Positions 59,842-64,000 of a stretch of 64,000 nt of DNA are shown in pieces. A model generated the notes under the pieces. That model did no database searches. It was given only the letters and a program-made list of their open reading frames with translations, and was not told the origin of the DNA. Every line of letters starts with the position of its first letter. Position 1 is the first letter of the stretch. Position numbers and translations under genes: made by a program. Origin of the DNA: Ciona savignyi (lineage: Eukaryota > Chordata > Ascidiacea > Phlebobranchia > Cionidae); contig CH002949.1 in NCBI GenBank assembly GCA_000149265.1, forward strand, positions 137,973 through 201,972, written 5' to 3'.

Positions 59842-62800
59842 ATGACATCAAAATCACGCACGGCAATATTATGCGCGATTGCTGATGTAGTGGGCGTCGG
59901 CCTCGGGGTTATCATCGGATACTTCAGTCATCCGGCTCCAGCAGCCCCGATCTACCCAACCGAGAACCCAACGATCAGCAAACTACTCATGGATGAAATG
60001 AAAGCTAAAAATATAATGAATAACCTCAAGTAAGTAGAATCAACAGCAATTTATAGGATATAGGATAGGATATTCATGTTTATCCCCGTGAATGGGAAAA
60101 CCTAGGGGGTTATCACACGGGCAATCGTCAGATCACCTCGCGCCCATCGTCGGGTTACCGGAGCTATTGCAGTGTGTTGTATATGATAGACACGTTCCTT
60201 CAATTTGGTAGAACCCATTAATCAACTGGGTTCAGGCAATGTCCGTAAAGTGCCTTGCCCAAGGACACAACCGAGTAGCTAGCGACTAGTTTCGCACATG
60301 CAACCTTTTGATTGAAAGGCGACGCACTTAACCGCTTGACCATCGGGCCGGTTGTAGTAAATAGCAACCTGACTTAAGGTGTTGCATAAGGTCTTGACTG
60401 TTTGCATGTGGTGTTATAAAACTGTTTACAAACACAGGTTCTCGTACCAATCAGAATAAAAATGTACCAACGTAAAAATTGTTGAATACGAACACGCGGT
60501 CTTTGAGCTGTGTTTGGGGTATAGTTTAATATTGACTGTGGCCGAATGGTTAACGAGAGCGACATATTCTCTATAGAGCAAAAAATAGTTAAGTGGTCTA
60601 TAATAGGTTCAAACCTTAATTCGGTAAAATATGATATCAATGAATCTACCATGTACGCACATGACCAAGTCTACATCAATAAATTTAAAACTATAATCAT
60701 CCAACCAGAACGCTCACATCGCGTCCTCATATCGCCGGCCGAGAACAGGAGGAAATAGTTTTGGTGGACTGGATCAAACAGCAATGGACCGAAGCTGGCA
60801 TTGATTCCATCGTCGTACATCCGTATGATGTGCTGCTTTCTTACCCGAAACAAAACGATTCCAATTATGTGTCGATAAAGTTGGCTAACGGAACGGAGAT
60901 AGAACAATCTCAACGCAAAGAACTTGTAATAGACGCGGAACAGAATGACCCGAATGTTGTGGATCCATTCAATGCTTACTCGCCGCCTGGAGAACCAGAG
61001 GTACAATGTATACAATGTAACGGGTAAACCTACAATGGTATAGCCATAAAACCCGTTCGTTTTGTTCTACAGTCCGACCGGTTAGTCCGGCGGTTTAGTG
61101 CGGCGCCCTTTACCCGAAAGGTTGCAGGTCGAAATTTTAACCTCCTTGGTTTTCCCATTCACTGGGTTAAACATAATTATGCTATGTTTTCGATATACTT
61201 TTAATGAATTTTTGAAGTTAATTTTAGTAACTTTTTTAGTAGTTTACACTCCTTACTGTCCGGACCACACCTTTTCCTAAAGATAATTAGATTGGTCTGT
61301 CCGGTCCACATCGATATATCGGTACAGTGTAGCGGGTAAACCTACAATGGTATAGCCCTAAAACCCTACCGTTTTGTTCTATTGTAAACTTACTAATATA
61401 ATATGCCGATTTTGACTTTATTACTATAGCTCTAAGGCACCATTAGCACAAGTGTTTTAGTTTAGTTTATTTTTGTTTCCACGATGAAAACACAATGCAT
61501 CCAGGACCTTTGATAAAAATTTGGAAAACGGGAAAAAAAAAGTAAAACGACAGTCGTTAGAACACGTCTAAAAAGCAATCAATTATCAAGTTTCGGTATA
61601 ATTAGACGTGGCCGCTAAACCCAATGTGCATATAGTAGTTACATTATAAAAACTGTTCTGATAAATTTAAAGCGCAATTACCACAGGCTGAACTTGTATA
61701 CGTCAACTTTGCCACGATTGAAGATTTCATTGCGTTGAATCGTACGTATAAAATCAACACTGTTGGCAAGATATGCATTTCAAGATACGGAAGGATATTT
61801 CGAGGGGACAAAGGTAAAAGGGATTTCATATTTTATCACAACAGCTAGCTATAACTTAACAACTATTAATTATCTTCACGTAAGAGATTGGTTATATGTA
61901 TTATATAAAAAAGTGATGATAATCTAATGAAGTTAAAAGTCAAACTAAATTGGTTATTTTAATCACTATTTTCGTTAACTTTGTTGGTTTTTCACACGAT
62001 TAACATCTCTCACTGTACAAAATATAACAATTATAAGCAACAATTATACGGTTGTTTGCAAGTTAGGCATCAGCTGTCCATGGCTCAAGAAAGAACAGAG
62101 CGGGTTTTCTCCATGCTATCAAGTGGGACGAAGTCGATTTGTGTAAATTTCCCCAACTTTCAGAATCAATGTGAACTAGTATAAAATTCATCGTTTTAAT
62201 TTGACGTTTTATTATCATAACACAGCTGTCCACGCTGAGCTATACGGATGTGTCGGGTTGATTCTCTACTCTGATCCACTGGACTACACAGTTCCCTGGT
62301 CTGGAGTCTATCCCGAAGATTGGTTTCTCCCCCCCAACGGGCGCTCAAAGGGGAACACTGTGGGTGGACAACGGTGACCCTAGAACCCCAAACTACCCAT
62401 CCATTCGTGAGTAGACTGCTATTTTTCGGCAGATTGGTCTGGTGGTTTAGTGCGACGCCTGTCAGCAAAAGGGTTGAAGATTCGAAACTGGTCGCTAGCT
62501 AGCCGGTTTTGTCCTTAGGCTAGGCACTTAACGGTCATTGTGTCTGAACTCAGCGGATTAATGGGTTATTCTAAATTAAGAAACGTGTGTATTATATACA
62601 ACACACTGCAATAGCTTCAGTAACCCGACGGTTGGCGCAAGGTGATCTGACGATTGCCCGTGTGTTTACCCCCTTTCCCATTCACTGGGATAAACATGAA
62701 TTTATCCTTTCTTATCCTATTTGTAAAAAATCAGATCATACTTCCTGCCGCGGCAAAGGAGCTAGCGACTGTTAACAATCTCCCGTAGTCAGTGCGAAGG

Positions 62801-63646
62801 GATACCTATAACATCCAAGGGGCAGGCTCAACACAATTTATTGCCCGGCTTACAGATTGCACAAACTTCCTATATGCATTATAATCATAATTCCTTACAA
62901 ATTGTAATTGTAATTACTTACCAGCGAACGTAGCAAACGCGAAACATTAACCTTAGAAGTTACTATATTTTATCGTCATGAGATAATATAATTTGTTGGT
63001 ATGCTCTTAAATCCTATTGGGCACGTTTACACATAAATACATTTATTAAAGCAACAATTTACTCTTTACTTTCCAGCAAGCGCCTGGCACCAGTCGAATT
63101 CCTCACTTACTCTTCCAAAGATACCTGTCACACCAATCGGCAACATCGATGCAATAAAATATCTAAGTAAAATGGGTGGGCCCGAAGTACCTACAGATTG
63201 GAAAGGCGGAATGAACATAACGTATCGGTTTGGACCTGGGTTCGCTTTAGAGCATGTGAACAGGTATGTCATAAGTGGAAAAAATACAGTGTTCTTGATT
63301 TATTTGGCTTCGTTGCTTTAGATTTGTTTTTTTCCTGTTTAAACAATAAATCTTTCTGTTTTAAGATGGATATTCGTATTCGGAGTTATTGTAGTGTGTT
63401 ATGTATGATTAGCACGTTTTTTTAAATTTAGTAGAACCCATTAATCCGCTGGGTTCAGGCAATGTCTGTTAAGTGCCTTGCCCAAAGACACAACCGACTA
63501 GCCAGTTTCGAACCTATCTGCAACCTTTCGGTTGAAAGATGTCGCACTAAACCACCAGACTATCCGGTCGGATAAAAACAATATGAGGTATTCATTGGTC
63601 AACGTATCATATCTAATAACCCAAATTACACCCATATAACGAGAGT

Positions 63647-63685
<39 letters not shown>

Positions 63686-63877
63686 TTCTTATCGGACTAA
63701 GTTTTAAACCCATAATGAGTTCTTAGCCAACACCGTTCTTGATGTAGAGAAGTATATATGTCGGTCGCGTTAACTATTCGACCATTTTCAGTTTAATAAA
63801 AATGTCAGTGAAAACAACAAACCAAGTAGCTACCATCCATAACGTCATTGGATACGTCAGAGGAGCTGTAGAACCAG
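59842..63877 (+). CDS. Glutamate carboxypeptidase II-like peptidase, copy 2, exons 1-6 (runs off the window)
   Basis: Exons: 59842-60029, 60709-61000, 61687-61813, 62226-62406, 63077-63263, 63792-63877. All boundaries and phases equal those of copy 1, and residues are nearly identical (anchor exon differs by A to D at the start of the membrane segment, a charged residue in a helix). Exon 4 is 181 nt instead of 180: a C7 run (62329-62335) adds one base and shifts the frame just after GVYPEDWF. If real, it truncates the protein well before the zinc site. The catalytic exons lie outside the window. It may therefore be a pseudogene or a good gene with a homopolymer error. Confidence 0.85.
60054..60352 (-). 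mobile_element. SINE family A, full length, minus orientation
   Basis: ATAGGATATAGGATAGGATA to CGCTTGACCATCGGGCCGG. It lies in intron 1 of copy 2, 25 nt after the exon 1 donor. Confidence 0.9.
60533..60625 (+). mobile_element. SINE family B, degraded
   Basis: GACTGTGGCCGAATGGTTAA then AATAGGTTCAAACCTTAATT. Intron 1 of copy 2. Confidence 0.6.
61020..61381. repeat. Direct repeat of a 50-bp segment around a SINE
   Basis: CGGGTAAACCTACAATGGTA followed by TAGCC and GTTTTGTTCTA occurs at 61020-61070 and again at 61331-61381. Confidence 0.8.
61074..61186 (+). mobile_element. SINE family A, internally deleted
   Basis: The head CCGACCGGTTAGTCCGGCGG is joined to the tail TTTCCCATTCACTGGGTTAA after the B-box. 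Intron 2 of copy 2. Confidence 0.85.
61456..61620 (-). repeat. AAACTAAACTAAA-type repeat, minus orientation
   Basis: TTTTAGTTTAGTTTATTTTT to CGTTAGAACACGTCTAAAAA and GACGTGGCCGC. It ends about 65 nt before exon 3 of copy 2. Confidence 0.65.
62429..62721 (+). mobile_element. SINE family A, full length
   Basis: GCAGATTGGTCTGGTGG to CCTTTCTTATCCTAT. It begins about 23 nt after the exon 4 donor of copy 2. Confidence 0.9.
63366..63571 (-). mobile_element. SINE family A, internally deleted, minus orientation
   Basis: GATGGATATTCGTATT then GGAGTTATTGTAGTGTGTTA to ACCACCAGACTATCCGGTCG. Confidence 0.85.
63644..63686. repeat. (AT)n microsatellite
   Basis: About 40 nt of AT/TA repeats, interrupted by one AAAT. 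Confidence 0.95.
63690..63780 (-). mobile_element. SINE family B abutting exon 6 of copy 2
   Basis: CTAAGTTTTAAACCCATAAT then TATATATGTCGGTCGCG and TTAACTATTCG. Only ACCATTTTCAG separates it from exon 6, so it replaces the intron end seen in copy 1. Confidence 0.75.
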
Positions 63878-63929
63878 GTGACTAAATCGTTCAATTTTTA
63901 TGAAATCGTTCCAATGTTTCCTCATCCAA

Positions 63930-64000
63930 ACGCTAAAAGGAGGGAAAGTGGGAAGGAGGAAAACTTCTCGCCAAAACTATGGAAATTAATATTGACCTTT
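63930..64000. mobile_element. Fold-back MITE, left part, cut by the window edge
   Basis: AACGCTAAAAGGAGGGAAAG then GGGAAGGAGGAAAACTTCTC. It is in the same intron position as the MITE at 53653-53855 in copy 1. Confidence 0.7.

Overview
The window looks like nuclear DNA of an invertebrate chordate, most likely an ascidian tunicate such as Ciona. The sequence is AT-rich, and its genes are compact, intron-rich animal genes with GT-AG splicing. CILP-type matrix proteins are typical of deuterostomes. The window is littered with short tRNA-derived SINEs, fold-back MITEs and one Kolobok-like DNA transposon. The species call is an inference. All gene models below come from reading exon phases and splice sites by eye.

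Layout. (1) 482-6237, plus strand: a seven-exon RAD51D gene (RAD51 paralogue, homologous recombination). It carries a 995-bp hAT-type MITE in intron 3, and its Walker A exon is anomalous. (2) 8703-40997, plus strand: one 26-exon gene that fills half the window and predicts a secreted protein of about 2018 residues. Its domain order is signal peptide, thrombospondin-N/laminin-G-like, TIL plus VWC-like, Ig, Ig, Ig, TSP1, VWD, C8, TIL plus VWC-like, Ig, then the complete CILP (cartilage intermediate layer protein) C-terminal half. This gel-forming-glycoprotein core joined to a CILP tail is the most interesting object here. A TTAA-flanked 2.35-kb element carrying decayed THAP and P2X7-ballast-like ORFs sits in its intron 12. 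(3) 42554-47093, minus strand: a five-exon U2AF2 (U2AF65 splicing factor) gene, convergent with the CILP-like gene. (4) 49516-57005, minus strand: a 13-exon glutamate carboxypeptidase II (NAALAD/FOLH1, M28B) gene. (5) 59842 to beyond the right edge, plus strand: the first six exons of a second, head-to-head copy of that peptidase gene. An orphan, frameshifted copy of exon 8 lies in the 2.8-kb spacer between them.

Organisation. RAD51D and U2AF2 are housekeeping genes. The CILP-like protein would act in the extracellular matrix, and the peptidases are type II membrane ectoenzymes. Nothing suggests one joint pathway. Repeats shape the region: about thirty copies or fragments of one tRNA-derived SINE, eight of a second SINE, seven fold-back MITEs, eight copies of a tail ending in AAACTAAACTAAA, and several tandem or palindromic local duplications. 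In at least four places a SINE ends only about 5-22 nt from an exon, so that repeat-derived DNA now forms part of the 3' splice-site region.
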